DNA of 64,000 bases from Nelumbo lutea (GCA_022828595.1 JAKGHH010000003.1:15686934-15750933); one strand, 5' to 3'. Positions 22,901 through 32,607 are shown, counted from the stretch's first letter. Program-made: numbers and translations. The notes: generated from the sequence alone by a model not told the origin.

Positions 22901-25900
22901 CCGGGCACCAGTCTGGCCGGCCTGGCGCGACCTGCGCTCGGCCTGACGCGCGCCTGCGCGACCTGCGTGCGGCACATGCGACTTGCGCGGCGCGCGCGCG
23001 CGGCTTGCGCATGGCACGCGCGAACTGCGCGGCGCGCGCGGCCTGCGCGACCTGGCCGACCTGGACCAGCCTAGCGCATGATCCGGCCAAGGCGCCCACC
23101 GACGAACCTGGCCTAGACACTGACCCGCCGACTGACACAGGCGCCAGCTTGACGACCTGGTCTAGACACTGACCCGCCGACTGACACAGGCGCCGACCTG
23201 ACGACCTGGCCTAGACACTGACCCGCCGACTGACGCAGGCACCCCTCTGACAACCCGGCCCAGGCGCCGACCTGGCCGCCTGACACAAGCGCCAGCCTGA
23301 CGACCTCGAGGAGTTCACCACCGTACCCCGGTTCTGACAGGATGCGACGAGTCTTACCGTTTGGAGGCTTTTCACCCACCTAACCCGCGAGGACTCCGGT
23401 ATATAAAGACCTCACCCCCCAAAGGGGAGAGGGATGGAAAAAAGGGAAGTAACCCCTGCTCTCTAGCTCTCTCATATTATCTTCAAAGCTCTCTACAATA
23501 AGAGTGCTAACTTAAGCGTCGGAGAGCCCCCACCGGGAAAATACCCCCGGGACCTCTGATTCAGTTCTCGCAGGTCCTTCAGCTCCCGCCGCCTACAAAG
23601 AGGAGGAAAAGATGGAGTTCTCGCAGGTCTCTCAGCTCCCGCCACCTACAAAGAGGAGGAAAAGATGAAGTTCTCGCAGGTCCCTCATCTCCCGCAGCCT
23701 ACAAAGGAAAGAAGACCACCTCATGCTGAGGGCAGTCGGATTGCGCCGCACCAGGGAGCTCCAGCATTCTCTAAGGCATCAGCCGCCTAGTAGGCAGTTC
23801 GCCACCAGGCAGTTCGCCACCAGGGAGTTCACCACCAAGCAGTTTGCCATCAGGCAGTTCACCATCAGGCTGTTCGCCAGGCAATTCGCCACCAGGCAGT
23901 TTGCCACCAGGCAGTTCGCCACCAGGCAGCTCGCCACCAGGCAGTTCGCCACCAGGGAGTTCGCCACCAGGCAGTTCGCCACCAGGGAGTTCGCCACCAG
24001 GCAGTTCGCCACCAAGCAGTTCGCCACCAGGCAGTTCGCCACCCGGCAGTTTGTCACCAAGTAGCTCTCCACCAGGGGGCTCGCCACCGGGCAGTTCGCC
24101 ACCAAGCAGTTCTCCCCCAGGGAGTTCGCCACCAAGTAGCTCGTCACTAAGGCACGCCACCACCGGGTCAAATAACGAGGTACTTAGCCAAAAAATTTTA
24201 CATCACAAAACATTGGTACGTGGCCGAAAACGGTTACATCAGAACCCACCAAAAGATTCTTTGCAGATTTATGGGCATGAAGATCATGAACTTTAGTGGC
24301 AAGTACTTAGGTTCTTAGATTGATGAAGAAAGAAACAAAAGTAATCCTTACAAAGAAGTTCTTACGAAAGTGAAGAACAAGCTTGAAACTTGGAAAGCCA
24401 AGGTGCCATCACAAGCTGGCTGGAACACAATGTTACAATCAGTAATTCAAAGTGTTCAGCCTATTTGGTGCTCACAAATATACTACCTAAGAAAGTTCTA
24501 CAGAAACATGAACAAATGCAGAGGAACTTCTGGTGGAAAGGAGATAAAGAGAAAAGTTCGGGCCACAACACTTCATGGAGAAAAATTTGTAGGCCAAAAA
24601 CATAGGTGGTTTGGGACTGAGGTTAATCGAACCTATGAATAAAGCGCTTTTTGCAAAGCAGCTCTGGAAAATGTTTGAGGAAGGGGAAGCAATTTGGCAA
24701 AGACAATTAAGAGCAAAATATTTGAAAAATAAGTCTTTTTGAGGTTAAAGCAAAACAGTCTCATTCGAGGTGGTGGAGAAATATACTAAAAGTAAGAGAT
24801 CAAATATCCTCACACCTATGTTGGAAGATATGGAAAGGAGATAAAATCAGCCCTCTTGTGGACCCTTAGATCCCATGGCTGCTGAATAAAAACCCCTCTG
24901 CTAGCTGGTCAAGAACATCGGACTTGGACTGTAAAAGACCTCATTACAGAAAATTGGGAATGGGGTACTTAGATCCTACATCAACTCTTTGAACCTAGTA
25001 CAGTGGAAGCAATTTGCAATATCCCTATCTCTCCCCATCAGACCAAAGACACCATGCTGTGGAAAGGATCAAAGAATGGAGTTTACAGTCTGCTCTGCTT
25101 ACAGAAGCTTTAATCCAGATGATGGAGAAGGAACCTCAAGATCCCTCATTCGATGGCCCAAGCTTTGGATGGTGAAAGCTCCTTATAAATGTCAAATGTT
25201 TGGGTAGAAGATTCTGACGAACAAAGTAAAAACAAAACAAGCAACCTGGCATTCAAGACAGACGGGAGATGTATATTGCTCTTTCGCAATTATGCTTCTG
25301 AAACACAATCTCACCTATTCTTTGAATGTAGTCTAGCAAGAGCTGTCAGGTTAGAAGCTCAATTTAGCTTTAATCCTAATGAATTTATCTCTTCAGCATC
25401 CTTGGATTTTCTAGACTGGTGGTCGAAGAAAAACTTTGAACCAAAAGCCTTAAGGGATCACTTTATGGCTAGAATTCTAGCCATCCTTCGCAGCCTTTGG
25501 GATCATAAGAACGATGTTAGAGAGTGCTACAAATCTCACTCTCTCTGAGTATTGGTTTTCTTTCTCTTCTCATTCACTAGTTGTAGTGGGTGGCTCTTGG
25601 AACACAGGCACCCGCACAACTTCTACAGGACTCTATCTATTATCTTATACACATAATGTTTGCATTGCAGAAGGATGCCATGCCAATGATGCCTCAAAAG
25701 CTGAACTCTAGGCAATCGTCAAAGGCTTAAGGAAACTAGCTCTTTTGGGGATTCACAAAGCAGCTCTAACTTCTGATGCTAAAGACATTTTGATGCAGTT
25801 AAAAGGAGCCACAAGAAACATTAGATGGAATGGCCATGCACTCTTGGATCATATTGACTATCTCCTCACTCTTTTTGATGACATAAATCTGCTATATGTC

Positions 25901-27502
25901 CGTAGGGATGATGTTACTAAGGCACATAACATAGCTAAGAAAGTGAACGTAAATAGAACTTACCTTTTTTGTTCAAAACCACCCCCTTAAGATCATCCCC
26001 TCAATTCTGTAAAACGGGCTCCTTTTGTATCCTTGATGTTTCTAGTGGATCCTATCACTAAAAAAATGTTCATGTATCCACACCATACACAACAAAGTAA
26101 AAACAATACCTGATATCGAAGCTTTTCAGGCCATGGGGCCGCAAAGGCTCTCCTGAATCCTTGCTTTATTTCTGCCATTGTCACACTCAAACCTATAAAG
26201 ATTGAGGGAGGGAGGGGGGGACATGTCAAGCCATTTGACACCGAGACCAAGCAGTTCCACTCAACAATTGCATAGAAAAATAATTTTAAAAGAAGCAATA
26301 GAGAAAGGGCTTACCTGACACAAGGAATCAGTACAATTACCCATGGTCTAACACCCAAAAGTCACATCAAGAGGGCTTTAAATCATAACAGGGAATGAGG
26401 GATATAATGTAATATAATAATATATATATATATTCCAATAAAATCATATGTAAATATATAATACCCTAAAATCAAAACATATCACAACAAATATTAGCAT
26501 ATAAAAATTTGAGGAAGAGAATGTAACTTTTGTAGGACTAACACTTAAATAAACCTGTTTTAGGGGTAACGATTAAAAAAATCTGTTTGGTAACAGAGGA
26601 ACTACATTGTATCTTAAGTACTGAAAGCATAGAAAAAGTTAGGAAGAAAATGTAATTTTTGTAGGACTAACATTTAAATAAACCTGTTTTGGGGGTAATG
26701 GTTAAAAGAGAAAATCTCTTTAGTATCAGAAGAACTACATTGTATCTGAACTCTGTAGTACTGATTACTGAATTTGGAGTAAAAAACGGTAATAGGAAGT
26801 TCCTTCGTCTCTGAAACTTGAAAACAAAAAGGCACCAGGCGACAGTCCAAGAGTACGTAAGCAACTCTACTGACCATATTTCCTCCCAATAGCCCCGTAC
26901 GTCTCCTCAACAGGCTTTGCCAACTGCAGAAGGGTACCCCCGGCATCCAATAACAACGCATCATAAGCCCTCCTATGTGATCCTCCATCTGCAAAAAGTG
27001 AGTGGCGCATGTTAGGTCGTCATAATAATATGGATGGTAAAGTGTACTACGAGGACTATAGGCAACTATAACCAGAGATCGATCGGCTTGGTTCAACAGC
27101 CCAGGACTTCTCCGATGCAGGTTAGATTGCGGTGAATTCTGATACGAAGGGGGCAATTTGAAGACCTGATAAGTTAGGATCTTTGATTGGTTTCAGTTAG
27201 AAAATGGTAAGAATCCCTAGTTAAAGGTGCGCTGCAAGGACCGAGCTGAGATAATTTAACAAAGAGAATCAGCGTTCAGATGGATTTGTTACGGGGAAAA
27301 ACGAATCTTTTTCATAAAGTGACACAGATGGTTGAACGTTTTTCAGTAGTAGAAAGCTAGAGAATCCTGTAGTTGAAGGGTTCCAACCTGTATGAACCGC
27401 CATGGAAGAGCATACAATCGATTTCGATAGCTTAATATTCTTCAAAGGTTTCTCTCCTAGCAGGAGTGCTCTTGCAGAGCATTTCGTCCAGAAAGCTTCC
27501 AT
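13912..27502 (-). CDS. HAD-superfamily hydrolase, HDHD3-like
   Basis: Nine exons on the minus strand, each with GT and AG borders and fitting phases: 27502-27388, 26988-26875, 26192-26110, 15462-15379, 15230-15155, 15046-14974, 14555-14482, 14271-14178, 13969-13912 (771 nt, 256 aa plus stop). HAD motifs are in order: LLLDAGGTLLQL (nucleophile Asp53), VVSNFDTR (Ser164), EKPDPEIF (Lys196), HIGDDQRAD (Asp221/222), ending W-L-W-G. It resembles the plant HDHD3-like family. The substrate is unknown, and the usual second Asp of motif I is Gly55, so phosphatase activity is not assured. The basic first 38 residues could be an organelle targeting peptide (inference). The ATG at 27502 follows an in-frame TAG; an inner ATG at codon 34 is the alternative start. 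Intron 3 is swollen by nested transposons. Confidence 0.93.
16039..17335 (+). pseudogene. LINE ORF1, DUF4283 plus degenerate zinc knuckle
   Basis: A start at 16039 opens MANNSMAEEV; the frame shifts near 16130 into FVEIHVDPVPEVEDL. A DUF4283 domain follows (WEFVFEDKDDKQKVIDGGPW, then MLIDELKDAKPG). The zinc knuckle starts CIYC near 16723, but its His is lost and a frame change precedes the last Cys (KKCRQIPP, from 16762). The tail (16925-17335) is Lys/Ser-rich and ends in a DPTTGAKRRG motif, as in LINE ORF1 linkers. ORF1 of plant L1 elements binds RNA. This copy is broken. Confidence 0.8.
17380..18130 (+). pseudogene. LINE endonuclease domain
   Basis: FLCETK (near 17410) is the endonuclease motif with the catalytic Glu, GDLND (near 17729) and NSDHNP (near 17980) are the later motifs, and TWTN lies between. 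At least one frame change separates the first from the others (around 17550-17625). A 30-bp direct duplication at 18008-18069 repeats the SFSFSRGRQAF coding stretch. The domain would nick target DNA; here it is inactive. Confidence 0.8.
18149..18971 (+). pseudogene. LINE reverse transcriptase, N-terminal part
   Basis: Broken frames read through the linker to the start of the RT domain, where FEMNPHKSPGPNGFTP (18827-18874) is the conserved K-x-P-G-P-D/N-G block. The frame degrades after 18900. It stops at the insertion point of the minus-strand LINE (target CTTATTTG, 18972-18979) and resumes at 22088 with the next conserved block, VFIPKK. Confidence 0.8.
18463..18782 (+). repeat. Internal 159-bp tandem duplication in the LINE
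   Basis: The block starting GATTGGTTAAAAACAGG at 18463 is repeated at 18622 with few changes and a few inserted bases. The duplicated stretch encodes linker residues before the RT fingers, so it arose in this copy and not in the family. Confidence 0.9.
19164..19631 (-). pseudogene. RNase H domain of the nested LINE
   Basis: KLNFNGSSEGNPG, GDSLRAEILVVLEGL and IVEGDCKLAVNWL are the three catalytic blocks of LINE RNase H in the right order. The first catalytic Asp of the FDG motif is Asn here (codon AAT), which would abolish activity. The upstream zf-RVT region lies in another frame. The poly(A) tail follows about 180 bp downstream. Confidence 0.85.
19634..20194 (-). pseudogene. zf-RVT region of the nested LINE
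   Basis: The frame carries the Cys/His-rich block typical of plant LINEs, with CTLCKKNGETCYHLLVSCPF (about 19923-19864), preceded by RPIPPRISVFCREVF. It lies between RT and RNase H as in intact elements. The stretch 20195-20575 between it and RT keeps no long open frame. Confidence 0.8.
20576..22073 (-). pseudogene. Reverse transcriptase of the nested LINE
   Basis: Two overlapping frames hold the RT. The first (22073-21225) has SKAPGPDGF, FLALIPKKG, PISLVHNLYKIIAKVL, NQGAFV, a KLDLEKDYD motif and GIRQGDPLSPFLF. The second (21247-20576) has LQFADDTILFC, the palm with the catalytic Asp pair. A frameshift near 21235 separates them. The first palm motif reads LEKDYD where KAYD is usual. The 5' part of the element (ORF1, endonuclease) is missing by truncation. 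Confidence 0.9.
22088..22793 (+). pseudogene. RT domain of the older LINE, middle part
   Basis: Directly after the nested LINE the plus frame resumes with VFIPKKVGAESTDHYYPISL and NVIYRIIAKVLANKL. Later come a GDPLSPYLF block and a degenerate palm (stops at about 22349, 22518 and 22657). The frame runs up to the solo LTR insertion at 22799 and continues beyond it at 24247 (KNVHRT joined to HQKILCRF). Confidence 0.85.
23400..23407 (+). promoter_or_regulatory. TATA box of LTR copy 1
   Basis: TATATAAA lies in the middle of the LTR, where the U3 promoter of LTR retrotransposons is expected. The same box is kept at 29649-29656 in copy 2 and as TATATAA at 51519-51525 in copy 3, so the direction of LTR transcription is plus in all three. 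Confidence 0.7.
23786..24150. repeat. 15-bp minisatellite in LTR copy 1
   Basis: About two dozen tandem units of GCAGTTCGCCACCAG with variants such as GGGAGTTCGCCACCA. Because 15 is divisible by 3, all frames stay open and give false repeat proteins (for example PPGSS repeats). The same array is in copy 2 (30146-30272, shorter) and copy 3 (about 51830-52125). Confidence 0.95.
24247..25548 (+). pseudogene. Older LINE, RT C-terminus and zf-RVT region
   Basis: The frame continues from the pre-LTR part through a degenerate MNFSGKYLGS (near 24289, then a stop) and NKLETWKAKVPSQAGW (24373-24423), the thumb/connection of LINE RTs. A broken zf-RVT region follows, with LFRNYASETQSHLFFECSLA (25278-25337). 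Several frameshifts interrupt it (about 24640-24990 and 25200). Confidence 0.8.
25549..25990 (+). pseudogene. Older LINE, RNase H domain
   Basis: VVVGGSWNTGT stands where the VDGS/FDG first block is expected (the Asp is Gly). CHANDASKAEL*AIVKGL, with the Glu and a stop, and ALTSDAKDILMQL, with the next Asp, follow in order. The domain ends the LINE at about 25990. No poly(A) tail is present, so the 3' end has been lost or eroded. Confidence 0.75.
26509..26766. repeat. Tandem duplication in HAD gene intron 2
   Basis: Two diverged units about 129 bp apart share ATGTAA-TTTGTAGGACTAACA, AATAAACCTGTTTT-GGGGTAA and GAACTACATTGTATCT blocks. They lie wholly in the 682-bp intron between exons 2 and 3. 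Confidence 0.8.
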
Positions 27503-29035
27503 CTCTGTCAGTTGGGGAAGAAAACAACGAGCCTAAAAGCCTATAAAAGGAACATACCTTAACCGTTCGATCCGTAAAAAAACCAGAGTAGTTCCGGATG
27601 GTGGCTTGGTGCACAACTCTAATGCCCCATTCAGTTCGCAAGAACAGGGATCCGGAATCGGAATGGAATGGATATTCCGATTCCAATTATTTGGTTGGCG
27701 GAGTTGGAATTTTATTCCTGTGGAATGGCATTCTTTCATCGGAGGGAATGGTCATTTCCTACCCTTCGCTTGCGAATTTTCATCCCTACTGATTCTAAAT
27801 TTTATTTATATTATTATTTGAATCAAATAAATTATAAGAATAAATTATTCCAATTCCAATTTTAAAAGTACTTCGATTCTAATTCTGATTCCAATTTCAG
27901 TTATAAATCAAAAGGACCCTATATCTCTAACATATATGATCATATTGGCTCTCACATGTAGCTCACAATACATTCTAACATCCCAACGGTGCATTGACCA
28001 TCACAAGTATGAAAAATGTTTTCAATACACGCTGAGAGATGTGTTACGGGAGACTGGGAGTATGTATGAGGTGTACAAAACTTCTAAAAGGTATATATCA
28101 AAATTTCCAAATTTTGATTGACAACAGGGCCGTTAAAATGGACTGAGCTTGGGTTGAAAAATTGAACTGGATACGATCCGCCCCAAGAATATTGAAAAAT
28201 TGAACCCAAACTAAGTGATCGATGCAATAGTTGGGCTCATATCCATATAATATGAAATAATCTTGCATGTGTGGGTATAGGATATATCGGAGGAAACTAA
28301 GCCAAATCTACAGATTAGTCTCCTCCAACTCAGGACTTTACTCCGTCATTCTTCTTGATGCTCGCTCCTCTTTTCCTTAGTGGAGATCGGAAGTGAGATG
28401 TGGGAGGAAAGACGCCCCATGCCCATTACTGTTGACAAATCTAACCCTTGGTTATTAAAAATTTAACATAGTTATACAAGAACGCTACCTACACTGTAGC
28501 CACACATCAGGGACTGCTATACTGTCCTCTGATAATGTGGGTAGCATATCCGGTCATCATTTAACACCAAAGTATTATATATGAACTACTGATTTGGTAC
28601 CGATGGATCAGTTACGGTTTCTGATATATTATCTTGATTTTTATTGGTTTGAAATCGGTTTTATCCGGTCTCCAACTAATTCAGATCTGACACGAGTGAT
28701 TATTGATCTAAATATTTACATCATTTTTATGAAAGGTGTATTTACATCGATTATCGATGTTTAATTATATCTATCCAAATGCCTATAAATATGGATAAGA
28801 GTGTTTAATGACACTGATCCATATTTACACCGCAAACAAATGCAATCATAGGGTCTGATTTGATTCTTGGTCATGTCAGTTTTGATTCTACTTGGACCTG
28901 ACCTGTTATGTATGTGTGTATGTTTTAAACCATAGCTTTTTTTCTTGGGAGCATGTTTATTTATTTCACTTAAGTGAAACGTTCACTAATCTTGCCCCCT
29001 ATATGCATAAGTGCAACTCTCTTTCCACCTAACCC
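27503..29035. other. Upstream flank of the HAD gene with a degenerate repeat
   Basis: This is the 5' flank of the minus-strand HAD gene. From about 27628 to 27910 it is rich in GGAATCGGAATGG and ATTCCAATTCCAATT motifs facing each other, like an eroded MITE with subterminal GGAAT repeats. Its ends and target duplication were not found. From 27911 to 29035 I see no gene or clear repeat. A TATA box for the HAD gene could not be picked with confidence. Confidence 0.45.
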
Positions 29036-30362
29036 TGATGAGGGCAGATTTGGCCCTTCATTAAAATTGTGACACGTGGCACGTCGAGGCAACTAGGAAA
29101 ACACCCAGCCAACAAACTTACGAACTTGGTGATCCACCCAGGCACCTGTCTGTCCGGCCTGGCGTGACCTGCGCGCGGCCTGCACGTGGCCTGACGCGCG
29201 CCTGCGCGACCTGCGCGAACTGCACGAACTGCAGTTCGTGCGGCCTGCGCGAATTGCACGGCATGCGCAGCCTGCGCGAACTGTGCACGGCCTACGCGAC
29301 CTAGCCGACCTGGACCAGCCTAGCGCATGATCCGGCCAAGGCGCCAGCTTGACGACCTGATCTAGACACTGACCCGCCGACTGACATAGGCGCTAGTTTG
29401 ACGACCTGATCTAGGCACTGTTCCGCCGACTAACACAGGCGCCGACCTGACGACCTGGCCTAAACACTGACCCACCGACTGACGCAGGCACCCCTCTGAC
29501 AACCCGGCCCAGGTGCCGACCTGGCCGCCTGACACAAGCGCCAGCCTGACGACCTTGAGGAGTTCACCACCGTACCCCGGTTCTGACCGGATGTGACGAG
29601 TCTTACCGTTTGGAGGCTTTTCACCCACCTAACCCGCGAAGACTCCGGTATATAAAGACCTCACCCCCCAAAGGGGAGGGGGATGGAAAAGAAAGGGAAG
29701 TAACCCTGCTCTCTAGCTCTCTCGTATTATCTTCAAAGCTCTCTACAATAAGAGTGCTAACTTAAGCATCGGAGAGCCCCCACCGGGAAAGTACCCCCGG
29801 GACCTCTGATTCAGTTCTCGCAGGTCCTTCAGCTCCCGCCGCCTACGAAGAGGAGGAAAAGATGCAGTTCTCGGAAGTCCCTCAGCTCCCCCCACCTACA
29901 AGGAGGAGGGAGAGATGGAGTTCTCAGAGGTCCTTCAACTCCCGCCACCTACAAGGAGGAGGAAAAGATGGAGTTCTCGCAGGTCCCTTAGCTCCCGCCA
30001 CCTACAAAGAGGAGGAAAATGTGAAGTTCTCGCAGGTCCCTCATCTCCCGCAGCCTACAAAGGAAATAAGACCACCTCATGCTGAGGGCAGTCGGATTGC
30101 GCCGCACCAGGGAGCTCCAACATTCTCTAAGGCATCGACCGCCTAGCAGGCAGTTCGCCACCAAGGCAGTTCGCCCCCAGGCAGTTCGCCACCAAGGCAG
30201 TTCGCCCCCAAGCAGTTCGCCACCAGGGAGTTCGCCACCAGGCAGTTCGCCACCAAGTAGCTCGTCACTAAGGCACGCCGCCACCGGGTCGAATAACGAG
30301 GTACTTTGCCAAAAAATTTTACATCACAAAACATTGGTACGTGGCCGAAAACGGTTACATCA
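29036..30362. mobile_element. LTR copy 2
   Basis: The copy is close to copy 1 from TGATGAGGGC to GGTTACATCA, but has a shorter minisatellite (30146-30272), a smaller GC-rich block, and more units of the repeat of about 55 bp (GTTCTC-AGGTCC-TCA, 29815-30050). Its 5-bp flanks, AACCC and CCATT, are not a duplication. That suggests recombination between LTRs of different elements, or loss of one flank. No internal retrotransposon sequence adjoins it. Confidence 0.85.
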
Positions 30363-30576
30363 CCATTCATCTTTCACACAAGTTTGGATTTGCTCCTCAC
30401 AAAGTGCATCTCACACCAACCTCACAATATGTCCTGATCACAGATCGGGAACATCTCCCCTACTTGTATTTATTATTCATGGGGAGGTGTTCCCAATTCA
30501 GGGTGGGATGTGGCTATGTGGTCGGTGTAAGGCATGCTCTGTATAGAACAAATCACAATTCCCTCCACATACATTT
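30363..30576. repeat. Dispersed repeat also found near 63 kb
   Basis: The segment from about 30385 to 30540 (CTCACACCAAC, AACATCTCCC, TTGTATTTATTATTCATG, GGGATGTGGCTATG) matches 62850-62985 closely and 63120-63275 loosely. It lies between LTR copy 2 and the hAT at 30585. Its nature is unknown. Confidence 0.7.
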
Positions 30577-30584
30577 ATGGCATC

Positions 30585-31039
30585 TAGACCTATTCATAGG
30601 CCGGGGTGGGCCAAGCATTGTCTCTTTATAAATAGAAAGTCACCAGACTCGAGTCTGAGCCCAACTTGACCATTGGACCTAGATCTTGAGCTCGAGCCCG
30701 ACCATATATAAAGCCCGAAGCCTAATTTTGACATGTATTTTATAATATATTAATTATATATTATTAAATAGCACACTATATGATATTTTATACATTTAAT
30801 ATATATGATACTTTTTTGCTATTAATTTTATTAATATATAATATATATTATATATTATTAAGACATATATCATATTTCTATTATATATTTAATATTATTG
30901 GACCAGGCTCAGGCTTAGGCCAAGCTTATTTGGGAAAGCTCGAGTTCGAGCCTACAGACTTAAAATTTTGTCCAAGCACAGCTTATGATGGATCAGGTCG
31001 GGCCAATCCGTCAAACTATCCAGCCCATGAATAGATCTA
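30585..31039. mobile_element. Non-autonomous hAT transposon
   Basis: A 455-bp element flanked by the perfect 8-bp duplication ATGGCATC (30577-30584 and 31040-31047). The inverted ends are TAGACCTATTCATAGGCC and, read inward from the right, TAGATCTATTCATGGGCT (14 of 18 match, all differences transitions). The interior has opposed GAGCTCGAG/CTCGAGTTCGAG blocks and an AT-rich core. No coding capacity. Confidence 0.92.
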
Positions 31040-31047
31040 ATGGCATC

Positions 31048-32607
31048 CCAATCAAAAGTAGCACAAGAATATAGGTTTAATGAATCGACTACATAGAGTG
31101 AAGTTGAAGAATAAACTTTCATTGAACTATGGTTGATCAAGTGGGAAGGCTCACAATAGACCGACCTCAACATTTAATAAATATATAGTGGAAAACTTCA
31201 ACACGAGAATGAACAAGTCATATGCCCGTGACTGGTTCAAAATCAAGTTCCACTTCAAGAAGAGACATCAATTTCCAACAAATTTTGCAACCACACAAGA
31301 TTACAATAGATTCACTCACCAAGAAACCAACTAAGAGTGTTTAGTCATAGTGCTATAGTTATTTTTCTAGATATTTATAAGGAGTTTTTGTTGATGGGAT
31401 GCTAACAACAACCTAATATACTTCATTAGAAGTATAAGTGAGCAAAAGAGATAAGGAAGAAATTTTGTATTGTTGTTGGCATCCCATGTTACAATGTTTA
31501 TTGGAGGTGGTCCCAATTACCAAACTTTGGGGGAGGTTTTAGCAATTTACTTAAAAATAAAATAAATAATTTATTAAAACAGCTCTTATAGTTTCATGAA
31601 TCACTAAAAGCTTACTCTATAGTTTGGGTTTTATTAGAACACCCCTTGTAGGTTGCAATTGATTTAATCAATTGATTATTTGTTAATTATTGTTTGTATT
31701 CCTGATCAAACGGAATACTTTAGGGTCAAAAATGAGATTTTCTTGTTCTTTTTCATTAAATTTGTTCAAATAGACATTAAGGCCAAAATTGTCACTTTTC
31801 ACTTCCGTCCAACGGAAAGTTAATTAAGTAAGTCGGTTGTATAATATAAGGGGTATTTTAATAAAATGCAAATTATATAAACAGTTTTAATAAATTTATA
31901 AAACTATAAAAATCTTTCAATAAAGGACAAATTTCAGAAACTACCCTTATGGTTTAACTAATTGACCAATTCTACTTTTATTATTTATATATTATCTTAA
32001 AGTACCCCAAGTTTTTTAACAATTGATATCGCCATTAAAAAATAAAAAAAAATGAAATATCAAAATTACCCTTTATTATTCATCAAAAATTCAAAATAAA
32101 CCCTAATCGATGAAAAGATCTCAGAAAACCAACTTGTAAGTCCACTATGCCTCCACCACTATATGAAAGCAATGGAGCAATGCACCAATCAATAATGGGC
32201 GAGGTTGTTTTTTGCCCTCTATAAATTCCAGACTATTGAGTCTCTCTCTTTCTTCGTGCAAAACCCATATTACCTTTCTTTGAAATACGACAATCAAATT
32301 GTATAGAACATAGCTCAAGCACTGCCTTTCCACACAAACTTTCATCAAATTAAGATTGCCTTGGCAGCAAACCCACTCCTTCAAGAGCATTAGGACCCAA
32401 TAAAGCTGAAATGACACTCTCTCTTCGTCAGAACCACGTATTGGGGCTGAGGTGCATCCCGATCCAATACGAAATACAAAATTAATGGTGATCTGGTGGG
32501 TCATGACTCTACTACATGACATGCACAGGTTGACATGGAAGAAAGAATAAGAAGAAGGCACATGCCTCATTACTAATGGAGCAACACAGATTTTCAGAGA
32601 AAAAAAA
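31048..32607. other. AT-rich spacer
   Basis: No gene recognised. From about 31570 to 31920 there are weak inverted segments (TTATTAAAACAG-like against its reverse) that may be an old foldback element. The 141-codon minus-strand frame at 32145-32570 has no recognisable domain, so it is not called. Confidence 0.4.

Larger units (their letters stand above)
22799..24241. mobile_element. Solo LTR, copy 1 (in the older LINE)
   Basis: The 1443-bp unit starts TGATGAGGGC and ends GGTTACATCA, with inverted ends TGATG/CATCA, and is flanked by the perfect 5-bp duplication GAACC (22794-22798 and 24242-24246). It has no internal retrotransposon sequence, so it is a solo LTR left by recombination between two LTRs. 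Inside are a GC-rich 5' half with a repeat of about 50 bp (23105-23330), a TATA box at 23400, a repeat of about 55 bp (23560-23705) and a 15-bp minisatellite. The family cannot be set without the internal region; a Ty3/gypsy origin is plausible. Confidence 0.92.
15900..25990 (+). mobile_element. L1-type LINE (degenerate, split by two insertions)
   Basis: The plus-strand pieces read in order as a plant L1-like LINE: a DUF4283/zinc-knuckle ORF1, apurinic-type endonuclease, reverse transcriptase, zf-RVT region and RNase H. They are interrupted at 18980-22079 by a minus-strand LINE and at 22799-24241 by a solo LTR. Removing both with one copy of each target duplication gives about 5.5 kb. The ends are approximate: no poly(A) tail or target duplication of this LINE was found. 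It has many stops and frameshifts and cannot be active. Confidence 0.85.
15463..26109 (-). other. Giant intron 3 of the HAD hydrolase gene
   Basis: The donor CAG|GTATTG is at 26110/26109 and the acceptor TTGGCAG|GGA at 15463/15462. Both exons are in phase 0, and the family sequence LRYQ-GDGRPFW continues across the gap. The other introns are 108-682 bp, so this one is more than fifteen times the next largest. Nearly all the excess is a plus-strand LINE (antisense to the gene), itself split by a second LINE and a solo LTR. Confidence 0.9.

Noticed and set aside
22881..23172. Arg/Ala-rich frames in the GC-rich part of LTR copy 1
   Set aside because: They arise from GCGCGCG-type low-complexity sequence; not conserved in copies 2 and 3.
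23786..24150. CRISPR-like regular repeat array
   Set aside because: Units are contiguous, 15 bp and degenerate, with no unique spacers; the setting is a plant LTR.
23723..24296. Long open frames with PPGSS-like, LPGGE-like and TRQFA-like repeats on both strands
   Set aside because: They come from the 15-bp minisatellite of the solo LTR; a repeat unit divisible by three keeps all frames open. The same happens at 30079-30546 and 51737-52205.
32145..32570. 141-codon minus-strand frame
   Set aside because: No recognisable domain, Cys/Trp-rich random-looking composition, and no splice or start context to support a gene.
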